Shown: piece by piece, positions 20,245 to 28,074 of the stretch
How positions within the stretch are numbered: position 1 is the stretch's first letter
How the letters are laid out: the number at the start of each line of letters is the position of its first letter
NCBI RefSeq assembly: GCF_016125955.1
Contig: NZ_JADEVE010000298.1
Coordinates: 1 to 40,455, forward strand
From: Acetomicrobium sp. S15 = DSM 107314
GTDB lineage: Bacteria; Synergistota; Synergistia; Synergistales; Thermosynergistaceae
DNA length: 40,455 nucleotides
Direction: 5' to 3'
Notes under the pieces: generated by a model
The model's database searches: none
What the model was told of the DNA's origin: nothing
Seen by the model: only the letters and a program-made list of their open reading frames with translations
Made by a program: the position numbers and the translations under genes

Positions 20245-21294
20245 ATGCCGACGATTTCTTTATCTCTGCGCAAGGGTTTAGCGATATTTATAGGCTTGGC
20301 CGTGATAACGGCCTTAATAGTGCTCTTTTTTACCGTAGATGCCGACACGTGGAATTCGCTTTACTCCATGAATAAGCGGTTTTTCTTGCTCGCTTTTTCG
20401 GCGGCGGCTTTATCGTGGTTCTTTGAGGCCTTGCGCTTTAAGGTTCTGGTGGAAGCCGCAGGCGAGCGCATTTCCTTTAAGTTGGGGCTTTATCTCACAT
20501 TTCTCAACTACTTCGGTTCGGCGATAACCCCAATGCAGAGCGGCGGAGGGCCTTTTCAGGTTTATGTGCTCTATAAAAACGGCGTAAACGTGGGCAAAGG
20601 CGTAGCCGTAACCCTGACGAAGACGCTCATGGTGCTTTTTTTATTAGGAGTGATGGTTATCGTCGCGCTCTTTCTGCAACCTCAGATTTTGGCCGGGCAG
20701 ACCCTGATCGAGGGCTTGTTCGGCTATGTTACCGTAGTAGTCCTTGGGATTTGGTTTGTGACCGCGCTGAGCTTGCTGCGGCCCAAGCTCATGAAGCGCT
20801 TAATAGGTGGGTTAACGGTTTGGCTGAAGGAGATCGGGATCATAAAAGACGCTTTGGCCTTCAAGGTGATACGCTTTGTCAATCGAGAGATAGATAACTA
20901 TTGTGAGAACTTTCGGGCATTATTTTCGTCTGGCTTAAAGAAATGTATGATAGCCCTCGCTCTCACCTCTTTGCAGCTCTTTTGTTCGTTTCTCGTTTTG
21001 CCCCTTTTGGTTTGGTCGATGGACCTGTCTGCGGATTTGATGGGGGTGATGATGCTTCAGGCGGTCTTCACCTTTGTCCTTTACTTTGTGCCGACTCCTG
21101 GAGCCAGCGGTGTGGCCGAAGGCGGGGCAACGGCCATTTTCAAGCTCTTGGTGCCCTGGAACATGGCCGGCGTGACGGCTTTGCTGTGGCGCGTGTTCAC
21201 GGCCTATATTCCGGTGTTTTTAGGAGCGTTAGTAGCCATATACTTTTTAGACAAGGGGGTCAATGGCGAAATTGAGAGGCCTTACGAGGGGTAG
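20245..21294 (+). CDS. YbhN/UPF0104-family integral membrane protein (flippase-like, LPG synthase TM domain type)
   Basis: Polytopic inner-membrane protein of 349 residues with about seven to eight hydrophobic helices (for example LAIFIGLAVITALIVLFF at 11-28 and TLMVLFLLGVMVIVALFL near 130). The GGGPFQVYVLYKNGV segment and the late TPGASGVAEGG motif are characteristic of the UPF0104/YbhN family, which resembles the membrane domain of lysylphosphatidylglycerol synthases. Members have been linked to lipid transport or flipping, but the substrate is generally unknown. It starts 5 bases after gmhB and overlaps the next gene by 32 bases, so a role with surface glycolipids is a reasonable guess. 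Confidence 0.85.
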   Translation: MPTISLSLRKGLAIFIGLAVITALIVLFFTVDADTWNSLYSMNKRFFLLAFSAAALSWFFEALRFKVLVEAAGERISFKLGLYLTFLNYFGSAITPMQSGGGPFQVYVLYKNGVNVGKGVAVTLTKTLMVLFLLGVMVIVALFLQPQILAGQTLIEGLFGYVTVVVLGIWFVTALSLLRPKLMKRLIGGLTVWLKEIGIIKDALAFKVIRFVNREIDNYCENFRALFSSGLKKCMIALALTSLQLFCSFLVLPLLVWSMDLSADLMGVMMLQAVFTFVLYFVPTPGASGVAEGGATAIFKLLVPWNMAGVTALLWRVFTAYIPVFLGALVAIYFLDKGVNGEIERPYEG

Positions 21295-21859
21295 GCGCTC
21301 AAGCGAAATCCGGGCATGGGCCTTTAAGATGAGGGGCGGCATATGGACGGCGCTGTTTTGCGCTATCCTCTTTTTGGCCGAGGTCAATCTTTCTGCTCTG
21401 CCTGCCATGCTGGTTCTGGTGGCGGCCGGTCAAGCGTTGCGCTTTTGGGCGGCCGGTTGCATAAAGCGCTATCGCGGGGAGGAAGCCAAAGCGGAAATCC
21501 TGGTAACCTGGGGTCCCTATGCCGTCGTTCGAAATCCCCTCTATTTGGGCAACGGCCTAATAGGATTGGGTTGGAGCCTGTTGGCCGGTCCGCGGGCTAT
21601 CGCGTTATTTGTGACGTCTTACCTAATTCTGTATGTCTTTCTCATCATCCCTCATGAAGAGACCATCCTCGAGCGATGTTTCCGCGAGGAGTTTCACCGT
21701 TACAAGGAGCGCGTGGGTAGGCTCATTCCAAAGATACCTTTTGAGTTAAGCGAAATTGCCGGTCCGTTTCAATGGAGTGTCCTTTGGGAGAGCGAGCGGC
21801 ACTCGCTTCTTGTCACGATATTGGGCACATCGCTTCTGTTGTCCAGGGGGTGGTGGTGA
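21263..21859 (+). CDS. Isoprenylcysteine carboxyl methyltransferase (ICMT/PEMT)-like membrane protein
   Basis: A 198-residue membrane protein with several hydrophobic helices and the SAM-binding signature of the ICMT/PEMT superfamily: GPYAVVRNPLYLGNGLIGLG (about residues 90-109) and the late HEETILERCFREEFHRYKER segment. Such bacterial proteins are probably S-adenosylmethionine-dependent methyltransferases acting on lipid-linked or membrane substrates; the substrate is unknown. AAGGGGG precedes the ATG at 21263, inside the end of the YbhN-like gene. Its TGA overlaps the ogt ATG by one base. The last ~40 residues end in a further hydrophobic stretch. Confidence 0.82.
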   Translation: MAKLRGLTRGRRSSEIRAWAFKMRGGIWTALFCAILFLAEVNLSALPAMLVLVAAGQALRFWAAGCIKRYRGEEAKAEILVTWGPYAVVRNPLYLGNGLIGLGWSLLAGPRAIALFVTSYLILYVFLIIPHEETILERCFREEFHRYKERVGRLIPKIPFELSEIAGPFQWSVLWESERHSLLVTILGTSLLLSRGWW

Positions 21860-22368
21860 TGGCTCTCCTTTGGCGATATGCTACAGGAAAGGAAACGGTT
21901 TACAGGGCAACGCTGTCCGCGCCGCTCGGCCTTTGGGAGGCTCTTTGGTGCGATAGGGGATTGTTGATGATGTATAGCAGGCTTCATGGGGAAGAGATCG
22001 AGAAAGAGTGCGCGTTGCCCGCTTGGCTTGCTCGCGCTTGGGAATCCTATTGGAACGGTGAGGCCTTCGAGGTGCCGCTCTGCGCCGTGCCTCCCCTTTC
22101 GGAGTTTGCTCGCAGCGTTTATGAAGTCGTGGCTCAGATTCCCTTTGGTTGTGTGTTATCCTACGGCCGTGTCGCGGCGTCGATCGGAAGGCCCAATGCA
22201 GCCAGAGCCGTCGGAAGCGTCATGCGCCGCAACAGATGGTCCCTCTTTGTGCCGTGTCATCGCGTGATCGGCGCCGATGGCTCGCTCAAAGGGTACGGCG
22301 GTAAAGAAGGTTTGGCACTGAAGGCGGCCTTGCTCCGATTCGAAGGCGCTAAGACAGAGCACCCTTGA
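21859..22368 (+). CDS. ogt: Methylated-DNA-[protein]-cysteine S-methyltransferase
   Basis: Repairs O6-methylguanine by irreversible transfer of the alkyl group to its own cysteine. The 169-residue product has the standard C-terminal MGMT domain: IPFGCVLSYGRVAASIG (winged-helix DNA-binding part), RAVGSVMRRN with the arginine finger and asparagine hinge, and the active-site PCHRVIGADGSLKGYGG. The ATG at 21859 shares one base with the preceding TGA (TGATG), behind CAGGGGGTGG. Placement after a membrane methyltransferase is probably incidental operon packing. The 3' end overlaps the convergent dipeptidase by 20 bases. Confidence 0.94.
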   Translation: MALLWRYATGKETVYRATLSAPLGLWEALWCDRGLLMMYSRLHGEEIEKECALPAWLARAWESYWNGEAFEVPLCAVPPLSEFARSVYEVVAQIPFGCVLSYGRVAASIGRPNAARAVGSVMRRNRWSLFVPCHRVIGADGSLKGYGGKEGLALKAALLRFEGAKTEHP

Positions 22369-23299
22369 GCAACCTTTCCCAGTTGCCGTGCAAGACAGCC
22401 TCGGCTTCTGCCTTCGAGTAGCCGGCTTCGAGTAAGCCCCTTTCGAGGGAGGAGACTTCCTCCAGCGGAAGCGTGCCGCGGCTATTTTCGCGGTAGTCTA
22501 TATCGAGTCCGAGTGCCACGTATTCTATACCTACAAGGTCAGCTGCGTAACTGATGTGCCTTATGAGGTCTTCTGCGGAGGCCTCGCCGTTTTCTTTTAG
22601 AAACTTCTTTACTGTGCTCAACCCTATCAGCCCGTTTCTTTCGGCCACGGCCTTCAGTTGATCGTCGGTGAAATTTCGCCTGTGGCGGCAGAGAGCATAT
22701 ACGTTGCCATGACTTATCAGGACGGTCCTCTCGAAACCTTCGACGATGTCCCAAAAACTTTTAGGGGATGCATGGGCCGCATCCACGACAATGCCCAGCT
22801 CTTCCATTATTTTTAAGGCTTTTTTGCCGAGCGTAGTTACGCCGTAATCTTTGTCCGAGCCGCAGCCCGAGGCGAGCGTGTTGTCGTCGTTCCACGTGAG
22901 AGATGCCATGCGGACGCCGTAATGGTGCAGCATGTATAACAAGTCCACATTGGTCCCGATGCCGTCTAACCCCTCCACACTCAAGAATAGAGGGAAGCGA
23001 CCCTCCAGCATGTTCCTCTGGTAGTCGTCGTAGCGCGCGACGAGAGCGATCTCTCGGCTTTCCTTGAGTTCTGCAGCCAAGATGCCGAGGTATTGCATTA
23101 ATCTTTCCAAGGCGGAAGAGCTGTCGGTGCGGAACGCACTTTCGATCCAAACGCTCAATATCGCGGCGCCAATCGTAGAGCTCAATAGTTTCGGGATGAA
23201 CCTCGAAGCCAAAACCTTCCTCTCGCCTTGCTCTCGCAGGGGGAGCACTTCGTTGAGCATGTCTGAGTGGCCGTCGAATATGTAGCCTTTGTTTGTCAC
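22349..23299 (-). CDS. Membrane dipeptidase, peptidase family M19 (renal dipeptidase-like)
   Basis: Zinc-dependent dipeptidase of 316 residues, likely cytoplasmic as no signal peptide is seen. M19 features present are the N-terminal metal motif DGHSDML, the bridging glutamate in LFLSVEGLDG, MASLTWNDDNTLASG, the histidine in VVDAAHASPKSFW, the ISHGNVYAL histidine and the GLDID segment near the C-terminus (where GSDFDG is typical). Members hydrolyse dipeptides, including those with a D-residue at the C-terminal position. GTG at 23299 was chosen because it overlaps the upstream stop (GTGA) 10 bases after AAGGAG; TTG at 23305 is the alternative. It is the last gene of a three-gene minus-strand operon. 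Confidence 0.88.
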   Translation of the reverse strand: MTNKGYIFDGHSDMLNEVLPLREQGERKVLASRFIPKLLSSTIGAAILSVWIESAFRTDSSSALERLMQYLGILAAELKESREIALVARYDDYQRNMLEGRFPLFLSVEGLDGIGTNVDLLYMLHHYGVRMASLTWNDDNTLASGCGSDKDYGVTTLGKKALKIMEELGIVVDAAHASPKSFWDIVEGFERTVLISHGNVYALCRHRRNFTDDQLKAVAERNGLIGLSTVKKFLKENGEASAEDLIRHISYAADLVGIEYVALGLDIDYRENSRGTLPLEEVSSLERGLLEAGYSKAEAEAVLHGNWERLLKGALS

Positions 23300-24156
23300 G
23301 GGCAATCATCTCCTTCCTTCGCCGACGCGGTTGCTGCCGGCTCCTTCAGGCTCAAGTCGGATAGTTCAACCACCATCCCGTCGCTGGCCGCGATTACGCT
23401 CGTTCTGGCCGTGGAAAGCCGGCCTTCTAATGCCCTTGGGTCGGCCTCGGATAGCCCCCTTCCCAGGTGCGTGAGTATCAGCATGCGTGGGTGAAGTTCG
23501 TCGAGGAGGCGCTCGACGTCGCAGATCGAGAGGTGGTCTATCCCAGGCCTCGGCTTTTCGAACGTAACGTTGACCACCAAGAGCTCGCACTCGCGGAAGC
23601 GATGTGCCAAACTTTCGTGCATGCAAGTATCGCTGACCAATCCCCAAGTGGGCATGGAAGGGTGTCGAAAGACGAAACCGAAACAGTCCACCCCGTGATG
23701 AATGAGGCGCACACCTTCTACAGAAGCTCTCCCCGGGAGGGCGATCGCTTTTCCGTCCTCCCAGGTCGTTAGATGTGCCACTTTGCTGCGCAAGAAACGG
23801 AAGAGGATCGGTTCGTTCCCGGTTATGGCATCTTCGGGAAGGACAACTGTGCCATTTTTTTGGCGCCCCCCTCCTGTCATGGCGAGCGTCAAGACGTTTA
23901 CGTCGTTGCTGTGGTCTATATGGCGGTGAGAGAGCAGCAAGCCGTCAAGGGTCGAAGGGTCATGGAGAGGGCGTAGTTCTTTCATCTTCACCAAAGCCCC
24001 GGGCCCCGGGTCTATGGAGAAGTTGAACCCGTCATAGGAAAGCCATATCCCTCCGGTTGCTCTGATTTGGCTGATCATGGTAAAACGCGCCCCTCCTGTG
24101 CCCAAAAAGTGAATGTAACTCGAGGCGGCGCCGCGTCCTTCCTCCATGGGCCTCAC
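23296..24156 (-). CDS. Metallo-beta-lactamase-fold hydrolase (PhnP/RNase Z-like)
   Basis: A 286-residue MBL-fold protein with the metal-binding HxHxDH motif in LLLSHRHIDHSNDVN (about residue 78), a later histidine (LIHHGVDC), the metal-bridging aspartate in GLVSDTCMHE and a terminal histidine in LILTHLGRG. The opening IHFLGTGGARF and the overall order resemble RNase Z/PhnP-type phosphodiesterases more than beta-lactamases or glyoxalase II. The physiological substrate is not evident. The GTG at 24156 overlaps the upstream TGA (GTGA) with GGGAGAGG as ribosome site; an internal ATG at 24147 is possible. Confidence 0.85.
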   Translation of the reverse strand: MRPMEEGRGAASSYIHFLGTGGARFTMISQIRATGGIWLSYDGFNFSIDPGPGALVKMKELRPLHDPSTLDGLLLSHRHIDHSNDVNVLTLAMTGGGRQKNGTVVLPEDAITGNEPILFRFLRSKVAHLTTWEDGKAIALPGRASVEGVRLIHHGVDCFGFVFRHPSMPTWGLVSDTCMHESLAHRFRECELLVVNVTFEKPRPGIDHLSICDVERLLDELHPRMLILTHLGRGLSEADPRALEGRLSTARTSVIAASDGMVVELSDLSLKEPAATASAKEGDDCP

Positions 24157-24722
24157 TTCGAAGCCTCTCCCTTAAAATAGGGGAGCATTGCTCTGAAAGC
24201 CTCTGTGGCCGCTCGGCCGAGCCACTGATAAACGATCGTCTCTGTCGGGATTACCAAGGCGCCGACCGAGGCAAGGGCCCTTAGAGCGCTTTCATGGTGA
24301 TGGGATCTTCGGCTTCCGACGGCGTCGAGCGAGACGGCAACCTGGTAACCTTCTTTCAATAGATCTAAAGCGGTGCTCAAGACGCAGATGTGGCTTTCTA
24401 TGCCGGCCATGACGATTTGGTCGCGGCTTCCGTTGCGGATGAAATCGGCAAAGCCGGCTTCCGCCCAGCAAGAAAAGTGCACCTTTTCGAAACGCGTCGA
24501 GCCGGAGGGCAAGGCCTCGCGGACTCCTTCTGCCGTCGGGCCTAAGCCTGAAGGGTAATGCTCCGTGTATTTCACTGGTATGCCCAAGAGGTCGGCCGCT
24601 TTTAAAAGGGTTTTGGTATTCTTTGCGATTTCGTCGTTATTTTGCATCGCAGGCAGTAGCTTCTCTTGCATGTCCACCAAGAGCAGCTGAGATTTGGAAG
24701 ATTGCAAAACAAAGGGGACCAT
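24153..24722 (-). CDS. Isochorismatase-family cysteine hydrolase
   Basis: A 189-residue cysteine hydrolase of the isochorismatase superfamily. The catalytic triad is visible: aspartate in LLLVDMQEKLLP, lysine in RFEKVHFSCW and cysteine in GIESHICVLSTALDL, preceded by the family's cis-peptide region. Known members act on isochorismate, nicotinamide, N-carbamoyl compounds and others; the YcaC-like or hydrolase subgroup is likely, but the substrate cannot be read from sequence. The ATG at 24722 has GGGAGG 5-6 bases upstream; ATGs at 24743 and 24737 would add up to 7 residues. First gene of the minus-strand trio. Confidence 0.87.
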   Translation of the reverse strand: MVPFVLQSSKSQLLLVDMQEKLLPAMQNNDEIAKNTKTLLKAADLLGIPVKYTEHYPSGLGPTAEGVREALPSGSTRFEKVHFSCWAEAGFADFIRNGSRDQIVMAGIESHICVLSTALDLLKEGYQVAVSLDAVGSRRSHHHESALRALASVGALVIPTETIVYQWLGRAATEAFRAMLPYFKGEASK

Positions 24723-24766
24723 CACGTTCCCTCCCATCGGCATGATTTTATTTTCCTCGAAAGTTT

Positions 24767-24772
24767 ATTATA
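24767..24772 (-). promoter_or_regulatory. -10 element of the isochorismatase/MBL/dipeptidase operon
   Basis: The minus strand reads a perfect TATAAT here, placing transcription start near 24760, about 38 bases before the chosen ATG at 24722. The matching -35 region is poor. Confidence 0.5.
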
Positions 24773-24810
24773 GTGCAGATGGCGGGATAGTGGAAAAGAA
24801 GACCCCTTTG

Positions 24811-24819
24811 TGCTATGCT
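24811..24819 (+). promoter_or_regulatory. Candidate extended -10 for the unknown gene at 24905
   Basis: TG-C-TATGCT lies in the divergent gap and would start a transcript near 24826, about 80 bases before the ATG at 24905. The -35 is not clear. Confidence 0.35.
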
Positions 24820-24904
24820 CTAACCGCTTCTATATCCTGTGAGGTTTCCTGGTTCGATTGAGCGATGAAGGCCGGATTTTCGGAAAGGCGAAGGTGGTGG
24901 AAAT

Positions 24905-25552
24905 ATGGCGTGCTACGAGATGGACGACGCCGAGAAAAAGGGTGAAACGTGGTCGGTGGGGGATATTTTGCGCGCTATGTCGGCTGGAGAGGAGCTCCCC
25001 CCATATATAGAGCGGTTGCTCCTTCAGCTTCAGGCGTGGATGAGCTCGGCCTTGAGCGGCGAAGCCGCCTACGGAGAGGATGACGAGGCTTTGGGTTTTG
25101 ACGAGAGGCGCTTCGGCGGCGATCCGGAAGTTTTGTGGGACCAACTGGAATGGCTGGAAGAGCATGCCGATCTACTCATAGCCTCTGACGTAACTTCGTG
25201 CGCCAACGAAGACGCCGTTGTCCTCTGCTTGGGTCCCTTAGACCTCGATGAGGCATTTCGAACGGCGATAGACCATGCCGCGATCTTCGGCAAGGGCAAG
25301 TGCCGCCGCGTGTGGATCGTGAGCGACAGCTGGCTCGTGGGCGACGTCATCCACTATTTGCGTCACCTTCGCGTCTTGGCTGCCGAAGGGATAACGATAC
25401 GGTTTCTCTTGGTGACGCCTTGGGGATGGACCGAAGTGCCTGTGGGCAGAGAGATGGACGACAAGAAGCACCTCAACTGGGAGGTGCCGCGTGCCGAAAA
25501 GCGGGGACAAAAGCCCAGGCCAAAGAACAACAATAAAAAGGAAGAAGGTTAG
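24905..25552 (+). CDS. Unknown 215-residue protein with charged tails
   Basis: Not recognised. It stands alone on the plus strand between two minus-strand operons, has a ribosome site (AAGGTGGTGG, 24891-24900) and the codon bias of its neighbours. The N-terminal ~95 residues are acidic and helical. The middle (about 96-185) alternates hydrophobic strands and helices: DAVVLCLGPLDLDEAF, CRRVWIVSDSWLVGDVIHYL, ITIRFLLVTPWGWTEVPV. This has the rhythm of a Rossmann-like alpha/beta domain. The last ~25 residues are rich in lysine, asparagine and glutamate (KPRPKNNNKKEEG) and probably disordered or nucleic-acid binding. No signal peptide or membrane helix. It ends 6 bases before the convergent sulfur-carrier gene. 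Confidence 0.75.
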   Translation: MACYEMDDAEKKGETWSVGDILRAMSAGEELPPYIERLLLQLQAWMSSALSGEAAYGEDDEALGFDERRFGGDPEVLWDQLEWLEEHADLLIASDVTSCANEDAVVLCLGPLDLDEAFRTAIDHAAIFGKGKCRRVWIVSDSWLVGDVIHYLRHLRVLAAEGITIRFLLVTPWGWTEVPVGREMDDKKHLNWEVPRAEKRGQKPRPKNNNKKEEG

Positions 25553-25558
25553 AGGACT

Positions 25559-25756
25559 TTACCCACCCCCTATCATATGAACTACCTGCACATTTGCCCC
25601 GTCCGGCACTTCTGTTTTGTCAAACCGATCGCGAGGCACAGGAGTGCCGTTTATCCATACAGCTATCATGGGAAAGGTATAACGCTTGGCATCCAGGATT
25701 TCTCGCACGGTCATCCCTGGGTGCCATTTCATGCTTTCGCCGTTTACGGAGATCAC
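25559..25756 (-). CDS. ThiS/MoaD-type sulfur carrier protein
   Basis: A 65-residue ubiquitin-like carrier with a C-terminal glycine tail (VVHMIGGG) of the kind that is adenylated and thiocarboxylated. The beta-grasp pattern is clear: VISVNGESMKW, then MTVREILDAKRY, IAVWINGTPVPRD and the acidic VPDGANVQVVHMI end. ThiS proteins of some bacteria also end in GGG. Overlap with the upstream oxidoreductase (GTGA, start GTG at 25756 behind GGGAGG) suggests sulfur delivery to tungstopterin or molybdopterin synthesis rather than thiamine, but this is inference. A GTG at 25771 would add 5 residues but lies before the ribosome site. Confidence 0.83.
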   Translation of the reverse strand: MISVNGESMKWHPGMTVREILDAKRYTFPMIAVWINGTPVPRDRFDKTEVPDGANVQVVHMIGGG

Positions 25757-27927
25757 AAACCTTCCTCCCACTGGTCCTCCTTGCGAGCATGTTTTTTTAC
25801 GACTGCGACGACGCTTTCGAAATCCATCCCGAGCTCTTCGAGCTTTTTGATGGTGGGAATGCCGTTTTTATCCCATCCGCGCCGCTTGTAAACGGCGTCC
25901 ACCAGCTTCTCCCATTGGGCAAGCCGCAGCTTTTGGAGCCTTTTGATCTTCTCTTCCGTCGAAAGCCCCTGTGGGTCCACCCCTGAGGAACGGAGCTGTT
26001 CATCGTAATAATCACGCCTGGCTTCCCATTCGTCTTCAAATACCGGCGATATGGCACGCAACGGGATGTTGTGGTCTTTGCGAGTGCCCTTTCCGAGGCG
26101 GAGCTGGAAGATGCGCTGAAAGTTATAGACCCTCTCTGACTGTAGGATCAATTCCGCCTTGTCTATTTTCTTTCCGGTCATTGCGTTGAAGAGATCTACG
26201 TAGTTTTGGACGTGCTCCGGCACTTTTGCGGCCTCCTGAGGTGGGTATTTCGTGAGATTATCTTCGGGTTCTATGTCGTTCCAGGGTAGTTTGCATAGGC
26301 CGGCCAGGGAAAACCATAGGCGGAAGTTGGGAAAGTAATGGAGCGCCTCGGCTTTGTCCTCGAACGTCGGCAGTTGCTTGTTTACCATGTCCATGAAGAT
26401 GAGCCATGCCTCGTCGTGCTGCGGCCCCTTGAGCGTCAAGAAATACCCGCCCCACTGAGCGACCGATTCCTTAGACACATATTCGGAGACCTCGATGCCC
26501 TGGCCTTCCATGCCTATCGCTTCCAAGACCTCTCGCGGTGCGCCAAAGCGCTCGGCAAAGGTTGCTTTCATTCTGCGGATGCCCTTTCCCACAAGAGCGG
26601 CAAATTCGCCCCTTCCTTCGCCTATGCGGTGGATCAGCTCCATCAGCGCTTCGGCCTTCCCGAAACCGAGCTCGAGCCCTCCGGTGATTTTATCGTTCAA
26701 ATAGCCGAGCTCGTAGCATTCGCATACGAATGCCAGGCCGGTGCCTAACGATATAGTGTCGATGCCATAGAAGTCAGCGTAAAATGCTGCTTCGGCGGTC
26801 CATTCCGGATCGAAGACGCCTATGTTGGATCCCAAGGCCGCGCAGGTCTCGTATTCGGGGCCATCCACGGACACAGTGCGACCTTTCCACGGTCCGGTTT
26901 TGAGGGTAAAGCCGTCTATCGCCTTGGAACACGCCATGGTACAGCCGTACCAACACTCATCCGGTATACCTTGGGTGAACATCTTTTCATATATGGTTGA
27001 GCGTATGTTTTTTGCATCGGGGTGCTGGCCGAACTTGTAATTGTGCACGGGGAGGAGATGGTAGTCGTTCATGATTTCGTTCAAATGGACGGTTCCCACG
27101 CGCCTCATGCGGCTTTGTTTGTCGTCGAGCTCGTATATCTCCCTGTGGAGTTTCAATCCCAACCTTTGTATGGTCTCCGGGTCTGCGGGGTTGTTGCTCA
27201 TGCCTGACCATCCGTGCTTGCGCACGACGATCGCCGCGATCCTTTTGTCGCGAAGCACTGTGCCTCCGCCTCCGCGCCCCGCCTGTTTTAGGCGGACTAT
27301 TCCGCGGCGAGTGTCGTAAAAGCTCGTGTTTAGGCATCCCAAGTATGTGTTTTCGGCGCCCTTGCCCGTGGCGATGACGGATATAAAACGCTTGTCCTTT
27401 TCGGACGCCGCGAAGCGCTCATGTAGTTCTTCGGCTATAGAATGAGCGTTTATGTCCGTAAAGGGCGATTCCAAGACTTGGACCTTTCCCTCATCTCCGT
27501 CGATGAAAACGATCACGTCTCTTTCTGCCTTTCCCTGGATTTCCAAGGCATCCCAGCCGGCGAACTTGAGAAGTGGCGCAAAGTGTCCGCCCGAGTTGCT
27601 GTCGTATGTCTGATCCGTCAAGGGGGATATGAAAACGGCATAGTATTTGCCAGAGCCCGGGTATTGCGTTATGCCGCAGAGCGGGCCGCCCGATATGACT
27701 ATTTCGTTTTCCGGGTCGTTCCACTTCGTTTCATCCTTCACTGCATCCCACAGTAGCTTGAGGCCGAAACCCCGACCGCCTACGAACTTTTCTTTCATCT
27801 CCTCCGTGACGATTTTTTCTGCGATTTTCAAATTGCCCACGTTCACGTAAAGGGTTTTACCGGTGTACCCCCTATAGGGCTCGCAGGGACTGTACGCCCA
27901 TTCTGAAAGGACTTTTGCCTCCTTCAC
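25753..27927 (-). CDS. aor: Tungsten-containing aldehyde ferredoxin oxidoreductase family protein
   Basis: Oxidises aldehydes to carboxylic acids with ferredoxin as acceptor (or the reverse), using a bis-tungstopterin and a [4Fe-4S] cluster. The 724-residue protein has the AOR N-terminal pterin motif (VGGRGFGLKLLWD near residue 50), GGPLCGITQYPGSGKY, a cluster-binding run C325, C329, C333 (CWYGCTMAC), the DTISLG pterin motif and C545 in AGLCKLPW. It is longer than the ~605-residue P. furiosus AOR. The first cysteines are spaced CX3CX3C, and the second pterin motif has serine where DxxGLC is usual, so it may be a distinct AOR subgroup. The GTG start at 27927 follows GGGGGAG and has a strong promoter. 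Confidence 0.9.
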   Translation of the reverse strand: MKEAKVLSEWAYSPCEPYRGYTGKTLYVNVGNLKIAEKIVTEEMKEKFVGGRGFGLKLLWDAVKDETKWNDPENEIVISGGPLCGITQYPGSGKYYAVFISPLTDQTYDSNSGGHFAPLLKFAGWDALEIQGKAERDVIVFIDGDEGKVQVLESPFTDINAHSIAEELHERFAASEKDKRFISVIATGKGAENTYLGCLNTSFYDTRRGIVRLKQAGRGGGGTVLRDKRIAAIVVRKHGWSGMSNNPADPETIQRLGLKLHREIYELDDKQSRMRRVGTVHLNEIMNDYHLLPVHNYKFGQHPDAKNIRSTIYEKMFTQGIPDECWYGCTMACSKAIDGFTLKTGPWKGRTVSVDGPEYETCAALGSNIGVFDPEWTAEAAFYADFYGIDTISLGTGLAFVCECYELGYLNDKITGGLELGFGKAEALMELIHRIGEGRGEFAALVGKGIRRMKATFAERFGAPREVLEAIGMEGQGIEVSEYVSKESVAQWGGYFLTLKGPQHDEAWLIFMDMVNKQLPTFEDKAEALHYFPNFRLWFSLAGLCKLPWNDIEPEDNLTKYPPQEAAKVPEHVQNYVDLFNAMTGKKIDKAELILQSERVYNFQRIFQLRLGKGTRKDHNIPLRAISPVFEDEWEARRDYYDEQLRSSGVDPQGLSTEEKIKRLQKLRLAQWEKLVDAVYKRRGWDKNGIPTIKKLEELGMDFESVVAVVKKHARKEDQWEEGL

Positions 27928-27959
27928 GAGACACTCCCCCTTTAATTGTTACTCTTTAT

Positions 27960-27989
27960 ACTATACTTGTACTCGCTTCTTTTTGGCAA
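27960..27989 (-). promoter_or_regulatory. Promoter of aor
   Basis: On the minus strand, TTGCCA (27989-27984) and TATAGT (27965-27960) are separated by 18 bases, each one mismatch from consensus. Transcription would start near 27953, about 26 bases before the GTG at 27927. Confidence 0.65.
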
Positions 27990-28074
27990 CTTGCGCTCGG
28001 TTCCCCCCGACTGTCGCGCTATCGCGGGCGAAGCCTTTGAAGGAATGGGCAACTTCGCTTTGGTTTTAGGTGTG

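Noticed and set aside
25757-25771. GTG at 25771 as start of the sulfur carrier
   Set aside because: The ribosome site GGGAGGAAGG lies downstream of it; GTG at 25756 has the right spacing and a GTGA overlap with the AOR stop.
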